From the NCBI GenBank assembly GCA_016858145.1, contig JAEHOE010000106.1:1-64000 (forward strand): 64,000 bases of DNA, read 5' to 3'. Positions 11,401 to 21,497 of this stretch are shown piece after piece. The DNA is from Edaphochlamys debaryana (lineage: Eukaryota > Chlorophyta > Chlorophyceae > Chlamydomonadales). The notes under the pieces are model-generated. The model did not search any database, was not told the DNA's origin, and saw only the letters and a list, made by a program, of their open reading frames with translations. Positions within the stretch are counted from its first letter, which is position 1; every line of letters starts with the position of its first letter. Made by a program: the position numbers and the translations under genes.

Positions 11401-14400
11401 TTCCACCGCCCCGCCTCCGAAGCCCCGGGGGAACCTCATCATCGCAGCCCCTTCCCTCCCCTCCCCCCCTCCCGTCCCCGCCTCCTCCCCCTGCCCCCCA
11501 CCTTGAGGTCGGGGCTGCCCGGCAGGCCCACGCAGAACGAGTGCAGCTTGCCCCACACGCTGCCCTCGCGCTTGACCATGCGCGCGGCGATGGAAGCCAC
11601 CAGGGAGCTGTCCAGGCCGCCGCTCAGCAGCACGCCTGGGGGGGGGGGGGGGGGGGCGGGCGGAGGGGGGCAGGAGAGGGGGTGGGGGCGGTGAGACTGG
11701 CGGGGTGGAGGCTAGATGGGGGGAGGGTCGGGTGTCTCAAGAGCTGCTGTGTGGAGAGGGCGAGGTCCGTTGAGGGGAGCAGACGACAGCAGCCGAGCGC
11801 CTGCGTTGACGCTCCTGGCTCTGCCCCCGCACACCCCCTGGCGTGCGCTGCGACTCTGCCCAGGCTCTCTACCCCTTGCCTCCCCGCCCCCAAGCAAGCA
11901 GATACCATCGCCGTTGTGTGAGCTGCTCGACGCAAACCCGATCGCACCGCCTGAAGTGAGCCGGGCTCCATGCGCCAGCCGTCATGCCCCAGTCCCCTGC
12001 GTCCCTGTCCATTGTCTTCCCTGGGATCTCGCCCCACTGCCTCAAGACCCTTCCCCCCTGAACCCGTCCCTGTAATGCCCGGCCTTGCCCTGCTGACCAA
12101 CCTCCGCCCTGTGTTCACTTTCAGGCCGGCCTGTTCCTCCCCCTGCCGCTATCCCGCGGCGGCCCCCACTAGCCCTGCCCCATGCTCCCGGGCCCTCTGC
12201 CCCCGGCCTTCGCTCTCTCCCTCCCCCTACCCAGGGCCCTCACCGAAGGGCTTTAACCCCCTACCTCCGCCCCCGGGCTGCCACCCTATCAAACCCCCCA
12301 AGGCCTCACCGAAGGGCACGTCCGACATCATGCGCTTCTCCACGGCCGCCTCGAACGCCTGCGGGAACGGGCAACTTGGAAAGGTGGGGTCAGCACCATG
12401 TAACGGGCTTGCCGTGCCCTCGACCCCGCACGAACCCGCCACTCCGACGCACGTGCAACCGCCGTGTAGCCCCGCATCCGCCCCGCCCACCCCGACCCCG
12501 TCCCGCATCCCTCGCCCAACCCCCAACCCCGTCTCTCCCACCCCACCTTGCGCAGCTTGACGGGGTCGTAGGGGTCGCTGGGGAAGACCTGGGGCTTGGC
12601 CTCGAAGTCCAGGTAGAACTTGGGGTTGTAGTAGCGCGTGAAGGTGCCGGTCTTGGAGTCAAAGTAGTGGCCGGGGGGGAACTGCTGGAAGCGAGTGCAG
12701 TCGTCCTGAGGGGCGAGGGAGGGGCGGAGAGGGGTGGACGCAGAGTTGGACCATTCCCTTCCGTCGCCGAAGGCATTGGGGGACCCGACGCTCACGCCCG
12801 GCGTGCCCTCAACATGCCAACCCCCTCCCCGTCCACCCACGCCTGTCATTGCCCTCGCCTTTGTTCGATACACCCCCCTCACATCCACCCCTACCTGCCC
12901 CCACCCAGCTCTCGCACAGCCCCCACCCCGCTCCCGCGCAGCCCCCACCTTGAGGCACTTCATCTCGCTGCTGAGCCACACGCTGCCGTCCTTGCCCCAG
13001 CCGATGTACATGCACGTGACGCCCAGGGGGTCGCGCGCGGCGTAGAAGGTGTTGTTGCGCGTGTCCAGGATCACGAAGGCGAAGAAGCCGTCGAGCAGGC
13101 CCGCCACGTCGTTGCCGAACAGCTCGTAGCAGTGGGAGATCACCTGGGGCCAGCGACGAGGGAGGAGGGCACGGAAGGCGGGCAGGGGAGGTGAGGGCGA
13201 GGTCTGGCTGGGAGGAAGAGGGGGGTGTTTGTTGCTGAGCGGAAAGAGGGGGGCCTCGGCAGTAGACGCTGGGCGCCAGGGTGTGTGTGGAGTATGGGGC
13301 TGGGGCTGGGGCTGCGGAATCAAGGCACGGAGCTGTGGGCGTGCGGTAGGCACCTGGCCTGGCGCCTGGAGCCAGTGGCGCTCATGCTGCAGAGCGCCCT
13401 TGCACCGGCCCCCGCCCGACAGCTCCTTGCCCGCACACCCCGGCTCTCCTCGGCAGCGGCAACCACGCTGGCTGGGGTGACTGGCTGCTCCCCGGTGGCT
13501 TCCTCCGCCGAGCCGCTGCGTCGCGGCAGCGGAGAGCTGCAGCCGGCCCACATCAGCGCCAGCGCCGGGGCCGGCACCCAGCGGCCGACCGCCCGGCGGC
13601 CGACCCACATGGCACATGGCCGCCAGCGCCAATCACAGCATGACCGAAGCAGGCCGCCGGCGCTGCCCGCATCTCGAGCGCGGCCGGGGGTCACCCGCCC
13701 GCCTGGGTTGCCGATGCTGGTTCGCCGGCGCCGGCCGCAGGCCACCCTGTGCCACGCAAGCAACCCGGCCGGCAGCGCGGCCCGCCCACAGCTCCAGGCG
13801 CCAGCGCGAGAGCGCCGGCGCTGGTTCTGCTGCCCTCGCCGCTTAGCCCCCGAGCTCGGCGCCGGCCCCGGCCCCACGAGAAGGCCCAAGGCTGGGAGCC
13901 TCAGGGCGCGCCAAGACCCCAAGGCCGTCAGATCCTCCGCCGTTGGCCATCGCCGTGGATGCAGCTGCTGAGCGGTCGTGCAGTTGTGGCCGGCGGCTCC
14001 GGCTCCGGCCCTTCCGTGGAGGCAACGGGCTGGCTGGTCCGTTGACCGCCTGGCCAGGCGCGCCGCTTTGCTAGCTCCAGTGCAGGCGCCAGCACGCCCC
14101 TGGTAAGTGCCAGTCTGGGCTGATGCGTGCAGCCCCACGCGGGGGTTGCTGCAGGTGGTCACAGATGAGGGGCCGGGTAACCCGGGCACCCCGCCCCTGC
14201 CCCCCTCAAGCTTCCCCCCCCCCCCCCCTGCCCCCCGACCTCTGGATCCCCTCCCTTGACATCCTGGACTGTAAGGCGCCCAGCGCACCTCGCAGTCGCT
14301 GTGCGTGGCAAACTTCTTGTCGGGGCACTTCTCCAGGATCTTAGCGAGCAGCGCCTTGTAGTTGTAGATCTCGCCGTTGACGGTGACCACGATGGTGCGG

Positions 14401-14969
14401 TCCTCGTTGAACAGCGGCTGGTCGCCCGAGGCCGGGTCCATAATGGCAAGGCGCTCATGTGCCAGGAAGTTGTTGCCGAACTGGTGCATGCCCGACCTGT
14501 GCCACCCATATCGCCCGATTGGGAGGGGAATGCTCAGCGGAGAGGAAGAGCTGCGCTAGCGCGCCCTTGAGGGAGGCGGCGGAGCGCGCGGAACGACTTA
14601 CGACCGCTGCATATGAACGCGGCTCCTAGCCGGATGAATGCATCATGCAAGGAGGAGGAGGAGGGTACGGGTGAAGCGGTAGAGCGGCCCCGCGAGGGGG
14701 CTCGCCTAACCGGGGTCGCCAATCGGGCGCCCTTGCGCTCGACGCCAAGTGCCGACCGGCATTGATCCGCAATCCTTGATGTGCAAAGCGACTCAATTGC
14801 GGGTAAACGACCAGATACGCGTGCTAGCCCCCAATGTTACGCCGTTCCCTTTCGGCGCGACTCACCAGTCGGGTCCGCGGTGCCGCTGGCGACGGCTCAG
14901 GGCAAGCACCCTGGAGCGCATCGCCTGGCTATCATCCGTAGCGTTGAGGACGGCAAGGATTCCGCACAT
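8401..14969 (-). CDS. ASN: Asparagine synthetase (glutamine-hydrolysing), 14 exons
   Basis: The enzyme makes asparagine from aspartate, ATP and glutamine. The model gives 577 aa with every junction in phase, matching plant ASN length. Exons, 5' to 3': 14969-14866, 14496-14289, 13143-12949, 12705-12547, 12358-12310, 11635-11502, 10956-10834, 10644-10513, 10297-10117, 9779-9733, 9553-9467, 9230-9105, 8834-8732, 8486-8401. MCGILAVLN gives the Cys2 nucleophile of the N-terminal glutaminase domain (residues 1 to about 210; [37 protein letters not shown] follow). The synthetase domain has the ATP PP-loop SGGLDSS at 243-249, then [32 protein letters not shown] and KEAYWYR. The start is fixed by Met-Cys2. 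The exon ending at 10513 uses a GC donor (AAG|GCGAGC), supported by the family-typical junction PNK-EEFH. Stop TAA overlaps a TGTAA. The protein ends in a basic KKAKV tail. No transit peptide is evident, so probably cytosolic. Confidence 0.97.
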
Positions 14970-16097
14970 CCTTGCGACCTCGGTGAAGAACGCTGCACGC
15001 GGGTTTGAGAAGTGCCGGCCGCTGCTAGCCCGGCCGTGGCTGTATAAAGTAAGGGGCGAGGGAAGAAGACGACGAACTGACTTGTCGACTTGCATGGCTC
15101 ATCTGGGCCCATGCTGCTACGGCTTACCCGCCGTGGGCCCCTTCGCCTGCCCCCCTTCCCCGCCATACCCGAGGCCCTGTCCTAGGTGCTACGCACCTGT
15201 CCTTTGGGGGCAGGTCAAACCAAAACATTCCGTACCGCGAGCCCCGTCACCAGGCTTATCACGTGCCCACGCCCGTTGGGAGTTGATGCCAGTTGACGCG
15301 TTGCCTGCAGCACGCCGCAGCGCGGGGCTTGCAACGCACTATCACCTTCTTGGTCTAGGTTGGTTTTCCTTCGTGAACCGTTCCGTTAGTCCGGGTAAAG
15401 GGGTGAGCCAGTCCGCCCGCCCACCACACCAGACCTTTCCCTAGGCAACACATCTTCACATGGTCTGGGCCCTAGGCCCGCAGCCATGCCTGGTCACACT
15501 TCGGGCTGGGGGTGGGGAGGTTCGCAGGACACCACCGCAGCACCCAGGTATGCACCAGATATGCCTAGCTGCTACTGATGCTCTTGCGTTTGAAAGGTGG
15601 ACAGCGGCTCTGTACTGAACGGCCTGCCGGGTCTCAGAAGTCAGAGTTTGCGTCGTGAGGGATTGCTCCCCCGTCGGCCTACCCAGAAAGGCCGGGCAGC
15701 ACTGATGCCGCGCATCCAAGCACTACGCCTCACAACCGCAACCCCTGCACATACTCGATAGAGAATGCATGTGCCCCTGCGACTCCTAGTGACATGACAT
15801 GGTCACGGCCTGCGGCCGGCGAAGCCCCCCGGGATTCCCCCATGTCGGCCTCGAACATTGGGTTCCCTGGGGGGGAGACCACGGGGCTCAGCCCCTTTCC
15901 TGCCTTCGGGCAGCCACCCTTGTCCACAGCCAAGCCATCACCTCCCCTGCCGCCGGCCGGGCTCGCAACTCCTCCCTCCAGCACTCCCAACCAGCGCAGC
16001 CCACCCCCCCGCAACCCCAACGTGCTGCTCCCAGCCTCCCTCCCGCGGCCCCCTCAGCAGCGCTCGGCAGTGCCTCCGCCTCCGCCCCATCCTTCAC
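14970..16097. other. Upstream region of asparagine synthetase; no gene seen
   Basis: This should contain the 5' untranslated region and promoter of the minus-strand asparagine synthetase gene. A TTTATA-like string on the minus strand lies near 15044, about 75 bp from the start codon, but it is weak. Long frames at 14749-15444 and 15794-16315 show no splice structure or known motif, and I leave them out. Confidence 0.4.
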
Positions 16098-16259
16098 CTC
16101 TTCCTCCGACAGCCTGGCCCGCACGCGGTGGACCTCGGGGTGGGACGGGAGGTCGGGCAAGGGGCAGGCCCAGGGCAGCTCCCACAGCACAATGGCCAGA
16201 GCGTAGCCGTCGCATGGGGCCCTGGTGCGGCCGCTGTGGGCAAGCGTGGGCGGCGAGTA
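16098..16259 (-). pseudogene. Protein-kinase-like C-lobe fragment (one exon)
   Basis: Read on the minus strand, 54 codons include CDGYALAIVLWELPW followed by PLPDLPSHPEVHRV. This resembles subdomains VIII-IX of Tyr-kinase-like kinases (S-D-V-Y-S-F-G-I-V-L-W-E-L). It ends at a GAG|GTGAAG donor. No catalytic loop (HRD) or DFG motif was found upstream, so it is an isolated fragment or an exon of an unrecognised gene. Confidence 0.3.
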
Positions 16260-16435
16260 GGCGGAGGAGCGCCTGGAGCGAGTGTGGGGGCGGTTGGGGA
16301 AAGAGGGATGGTTGAGCGCACGTCGTGCTCCCCCAGCCCCCCCCTTTAGAGTAAGCTATTGCACGCGCAGGTCTTACATACCCACCCCATCCCGAAGGGC
16401 GCCACACCACCCCTGCCCACCTGCAGTGTGGGTCA

Positions 16436-17141
16436 TTACACCCGGCAGACAAACTCCAAGGCGTCCTGGATGATGACAGCCTGCCACAGGCCATGGACAT
16501 CCGTGCCCATGAGGATTTTGGCGTCTTCCGTCCGCTCCGCACGGCCCGTGCACCGCACACTCGTCAGGAACACGGTCAGCTGTGCCAAGTCCGGGTCGTA
16601 GGCCCACGACAACGTCGGAGGCTGCTTGCCATTGGCTGCCCCACCGGTGTTGGAGAAGGGGCAGGGTGTGTGGCATTAGGCCAAGTTGAGGTCCAGCGAA
16701 ACCAGTTGCTCCGCCGCCGAATAATCTGCAAGGATGCCTGGCGAGATCTCCTCTGTGTGGCTGATGAGCCCAGGCGTGGTCTTGGCGAAGAGTATTGACA
16801 GGGTGCCCGTGTCAGCGAACGCCTCAGCCTCAACATCAAATCTGCAAGAGCAAAGGAACCCAGGAGCTTGACGTGAACGCAGCACCGTTCGGCCAGTGGA
16901 ATAATGACGACATGCAAGCGCGTGAGGGCGTGCTGGGGGGTCTGGGACGTGGGTGGGGTCCCAAGGCGTGGCAGGTGCGTAGGGCGTGGGGCGTGGGTAC
17001 CCAAGTTGCCGAACCCTCTGCCAAGAGCACACCATGCAGCATCACCTGGGATCGTTCATCCTCTGGAACAACACGCTTGTTCCAGTAGCGCTCCGGCTTG
17101 TTGTCGACGATGCGATTTGCCCAAGGTTTTGGCCGAGGTGT
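16436..17141 (-). CDS. Possible small gene(s) with DUF2283-like segments
   Basis: Two minus-strand exon-like stretches look coding. One (16843 down to 16676) follows a good TTGCAG acceptor and reads FDVEAEAFADTGTLSILF, then SPGILADY, then LVSLDLNLA and a stop. This matches the Y/FD-x-E-A-D-x-L...G-I-x-x-D-Y pattern of DUF2283 proteins. The second (about 16621-16436) reads SWAYDPDLAQLTVFL, then GLWQAVIIQDALEFVCRV and a stop overlapping TGTAA, a similar pattern. Upstream, near 17140-17053, lies NRIVDNKPERYWNKR with a CAG|GTGATG donor, but its phase does not match the next acceptor. It may be two tandem small genes or a decayed duplicate. Function unknown. Confidence 0.33.
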
Positions 17142-17335
17142 CAACCACGACGGAAGATGCCGTCTGGCTGTGCTTGCGCTATGGAGACGCTGTGCCGCGC
17201 GGCGCCGCGCTGTGCCGCGAACAAGTTATGAATCGGGGATGAGAAACGAGAGATGCCCGTGTTGCTTCTGATGTCAGTTAAGGCTTCTGATGTCCACAAC
17301 CTTCACGTAAGAAAGAAAACTGTATGTATATACAG

Positions 17336-17452
17336 GTCGTACCACACGTACCCCTCGCGTTGACCCGCAACACAGCAGAGGCCGGTGGCAAGGCCGTGCT
17401 GCAGCGGTGCCAGGAGGGGCTGGACTACCAGGGCTACATGGCCGCCGGCTAA
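17336..17452 (+). pseudogene. Orphan terminal exon, product unrecognised
   Basis: After a TATATACAG acceptor, 38 codons read in one frame to TAA and include GGKAVLQRCQEGLDYQGYMA. The composition looks coding and unlike the surrounding repeats. No upstream partner exon was recognised, so it is either the last exon of an unseen gene or a fragment. Confidence 0.28.
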
Positions 17453-17734
17453 AGCAAAAGAAATGAGCAAGGACCCAGACGCCAGAGGGGCACGAGGTGG
17501 CGCTCAGGGCCTCTCAGGGGTGCGCAGGATGTCTGGCGATGTCCGCCGAGGTGACGGGAGCAGGGACCTTCCGTGGCCCGGCCGCTGCTATCGGTCATCT
17601 CCCGGGGGGATGGGCATATATGGGGGGTGAGCTGAGGGAGGGGCCCATATTGCCGGCAGTGGTGGGGGCCAGACTTGACAGGGTCAGGAGGCCCAGCTGG
17701 TGAGCATGACAGCATAGCGTTATGGCCTTGACGG

Positions 17735-18419
17735 TCGGAGCCCTGACCCACACACCACCACGCAGAGCGCGCGCTGACCGCTTCTTACTTGGCGGATCCA
17801 GATCCAGATCCAGCCCGACGAGCAGTGCAAGCAGTGCCAGGGCCTACATACGGTATTTACAAAAGCCTGCCTTCGGCATCATCCCATGAAGGAGGACCAC
17901 CCTGCGACCCGGCCCCACCATCAACTGCCCCAGCAATCCTCCACAACTGGCCCCAACTTTCCGGACAGACGGCCCTCGCTTGCGTGCATCAATCCTTCTT
18001 CCCTATTGGCCTTCCGCTTGCGCCGCTAGATACCCGCTCGCACATGCATAGACACGCCAGTGCTGAGCCCACCCATATCCACCCCACTCCTGTTGGGATT
18101 CACACAGCAGGGCGTCAGGAACACCAGCTCTCGCCTACAACCCATCCAACTAGCCTCCGCAATGCCACAAGCAGGACCAGGACAGGCCCCCAGGTTTGAA
18201 CAGTTCAAGGCGTAAACAGCCTGCAAAGTAAGCCGATGAGAGTGTGCGGGGCTGATCCCAGGCTCACCCTCAAACATGCAGCGTGTATGCACGCAAGCAG
18301 CATGCTGCCAGGGGCCATGGCTCTTTAAACCCCCCCACGCCCCCAGCCTACCGGTATTACTACAGAAATTGCCACACGAATAGCAGGTACCTCAACCCGT
18401 GCAAGCCCGGAAGCATCAA
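17735..18419. other. Unit A spacer (left edge of array)
   Basis: A degraded version of the inter-gene spacer found in the other units. It shares the CCAGGGCCTACATACGGTATTTACA block and the GGTTTGAACAGTTCAAGGC block with the spacers near 25800, 45525, 52525 and 61130. No gene is apparent. Confidence 0.6.
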
Positions 18420-21400
18420 CTACGGAAGCCCAACTACGGGACACAGCAGACAGCATCTGTGCATGCGCATCAGTAAAGCCGCAGGCCCATGTATGTGGTC
18501 ACGACTGTGCGCTCCCCGCCTAGCAAGTGCCAAAATCAGCAATCTCGAAACGTACGCGTTTCGTGCTCCGTCCATGCCCCGCTCCTTACTTTGTACTTGG
18601 GGGTCCAGACCCGCACGCAACCACAACTGACGGCTCACACCCCACGAGTCGCACGAATCCCGTGTGTCTCTCTTCTTGTCGCAAACCTTGAGCAACCTTG
18701 AGCGAGCAAAGCCGCACACGCACGCCCTTGTATTTGAAAGCACACCCGAGAAAGGACACCCTAATACTTCGCGCTCCCCCTGCCCCGGATGAAGCGGAGC
18801 GGCGCGGTGCCGCCCCCTGCAGCCCCGGAGCCGCCCTCCCCGGCGGCGACGGGCGGGCGGCGCTGCCAGAGGGAAGGGAGCCCGGGGCGAGCCGGCGGGG
18901 CTGTGGGCCGCGCCCAAGCCCGCAGCGGCGTTGGCGGATTGCTGCGGCCGCAGCGTCCGCGGCGTTGCGACGAGCAGGTTGCGGCGGTTGGGGTTGGACG
19001 GAGACGAACGACCGACCGTGGCCGCCGCGCCGGACGCCGCCACCACGCGCCGGCTGGTGGTGAGGAGGCGTTGAAGCTCGCGTGTGAACGCCTCTCGGAT
19101 CAGGGGCGTCGACTCGCGCCGCTGCGCCTGCACGGCCGCCGCGGTTGCGTCGGCGAAGGGTGAAGCGGCGGCAGCGAGGGGTGTGGCGGCGGCGGAGGGC
19201 CCCGGCGGCGCGGTGTGGCGCTCGGGCGGCTCCCCGGCGTGGCCCGCGCCGTTCGAGTCGTCGCCAAGCTGCAGCGGATAGGAGGGACGGTAATGAGGAT
19301 GAACGCGGGGTTTAAGGGGCTGCTCGCACACTGTGTGAGGAGTGACGCGTCCGCCGTCAACCGTCCCAAGTCCCTGCTCTTCCCCGCTCCACAACCCGGC
19401 CCACCTGCAGTGGCGGGAGGTGCAGCGAGCGCCGCCCCATGCCGCCGCCACTCCCCACCGCCGCGGCCGCGGCGGCGGCAGCTCCCGGCGTCGACGGCAC
19501 TCCCGACGTCGGCCCGCCCGACACGGGCCCGCCGCCCGCTCCGTCGCCTCGCTCCCTCGACCCCAGACGCCACAGGGGCCAGGGGCCGGCGGCGGCGCGG
19601 GCGCCCAGGGGCGAGACGGGGGCGCCGGCGTGGGAGCCCTGGCGGTGCGCTGCGCCGCTGGCGGTGGTCCCGGCGGAGGCGGAGGCGGTGGAGGCGGTGA
19701 CGTGGGAGGCGGTGCGGATGATGGAGCCGGCGCGGGAGAAGCCGGCCTGGTGGGCAAGGGGGCGGGTGAGAAAGGGTGGGAGGGTTTAGGGTCGATGAAA
19801 GCACAGGGGCCAAGCCTCTACACGGGGAACGGTGAAGCCCTGCAAAGCGTTCAGTTGCACACAAGTGGCACCATACGTATGCACGCGTTCGCTGCCGACG
19901 GGGCCTTGCCTGCAGGTTGCTGCTGGCGGATCGGACGGAGGAGGCGAAGGAGCCGAAGAAGGAGCCGTGGCGGGAGGGGCGGCCGGAGGGGGACTGGAGG
20001 GAGTTGGGGATGGAGTGGGAGGGGGTGTGGGAGTGCGAGTGGGAGCCCGGGTGCGATGGCACCAGCTCCGCCGCCACCGCCGCCAGCTGCCCCGCCGACG
20101 GCGCCGGCGGCGGCCCGTTCCCGCCGCCGCCGCCGCCGCCAGCGTACGACATTCGGCCGCGGCGGGCGTTGAGCTGATCGTCTGCAACAGGGCTGACCGC
20201 CTCGCCGTCGCCGCCGGCAGACGCGTAGCCGTCGGCCGCACCGGTGGCGGAGGTGGCACCGCGGCGTGGCGGCAGCGGCGGCGAGTAGCCCGGCGGCGGC
20301 GGCGGCAGCTGCTGCGCCGCCTCTGGGCCGGTGGATGCGCCGGCAACGGCAACGCCGCCGCCGACCCTGCTGGCACCGCCGCCAGCAGCGCCGGCGCTCT
20401 GCTCCACCGCCGCTGCGACCGCGACGGCAGTTGCCATGGCGGCGGCGGCAGCGGCGTCGCCGCCGACGGGGGCGGCGGCGACGGCAGGGCCGGCAACCGG
20501 CGGCGCTCCGGGCAGCTGTGACGCCGCTCCGCCGGTCCAGGCTCGGGCGCTGCTGCTACGACGCATCGCCGCCAGGCCGCCGCCGGCGCCGGCGCCGCCG
20601 CCCTTGCCGGCGGTGCCGCCGCCACGTGCCATTGCAGCCTGCTGGGCCTCCTGCAAAGGGACGGGAGAGGGGCAGGCGGGAGAGACCCGCGAAGAGGCCG
20701 ACAGGAGCAACCCGCACGGCTGGGCTCGGCTGGGCTGGTGACACACCCTCTCGACCCCGCTCCTCCGCCCCCTTCTGGTCCGCCACCTTGCCGTGCCTCT
20801 CAAAACACACACGTTTTCCCCCCACTTTCCCCTCCTCCGCCCCCCGCCTCCGCCCCCCTCCTCCGCCCCAGATTACAGCCACCAGGTGCCCACCGCGGGC
20901 GGGGTAGAGGTTCAGCACCCGGGCGGGGGATGAGATGGGCGGGAAGCCATAGCGGCGGGGGCTCAGCATAACAAACGGCTGCCCTTGTTGACCCCAACCC
21001 ACCCACCCCCACGCACCACCACCACCCCCGCCCGCCTCCCCACCTGCGCGAACTGCCAGTAGGCGGGCACCCAGCGCCCCGCCACCCCCGGGTCCAGCGC
21101 CAGTGCCGCGCCCATGAGCTGCAGCGCCACCGCCACCGCCGTGGGCTCGCGCGTGTCCAGCGCGAGCTTGAGGGGCAGCACCAGGGACTCGGCGAAGGAG
21201 TGGATGCTGGGGGGAGGGGGAAAGTAGCTTTTGAAGTGGGGCCAGCGGCATTCCGCATTCCGCATTCCGCCAGCAGCAGCCACCACAGGCGTGCCTGGCT
21301 GAGAGGCCGGCGGGACGGGGCAGCTACGGTTCAGGACCCTACGATGGGACTGCCATTGCGGCCGCGGCCGCGGCGCCACCTGCGGGGCCATAAGAGAGCA

Positions 21401-21438
21401 GCCACGATTGCCGCCTTCTTCGCCGTGCTCACTAGCAT
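18420..21438 (-). CDS. Unit A copy of the PACRG/ARM-like low-complexity protein (short form)
   Basis: Modelled exons: 21438-21380, 21206-21044, 20978-20883, 20650-19910, 19746-19405, 19268-18420, about 749 aa. The N-terminal part contains SLVLPLKLALDTR and VPAYWQFAQ, resembling one ARM-like helical repeat of PACRG; the rest is Ala/Gly/Pro/Ser-rich and probably disordered. Compared with unit D, two introns and the exons between them are missing, so the exon 20650-19910 joins the two flanking exon parts directly and remains in frame (741 nt). The intron after SASSNLQ uses a GC donor (CAG|GCAAGG). The last exon runs about 120 codons further than in units B and C because of a 4-nt net difference. 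The 5' end is uncertain. Function unknown. Confidence 0.5.
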
Positions 21439-21497
21439 TCCATTTGGAACGTAAGCCACGATCAACACACGCAGTTGGTGCCTGCCGCACGTCAGCC

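Noticed and set aside
13225..14489. Long open frames on both strands inside the second intron of asparagine synthetase
   Set aside because: The protein is already complete and in phase without them; they have GC-rich low-complexity composition and no motif.
18420..18780. The C-terminal extension of the unit A leftward ORF as a new domain
   Set aside because: The same DNA in units B and C lies beyond a stop codon and is non-coding; the extension is a frame accident from a 4-nt difference.
19100..20812. The 570-aa minus-strand frame in unit A as a single exon
   Set aside because: Acceptor and donor signals conserved in all units divide it; parts of it are intron translated in a shadow frame.
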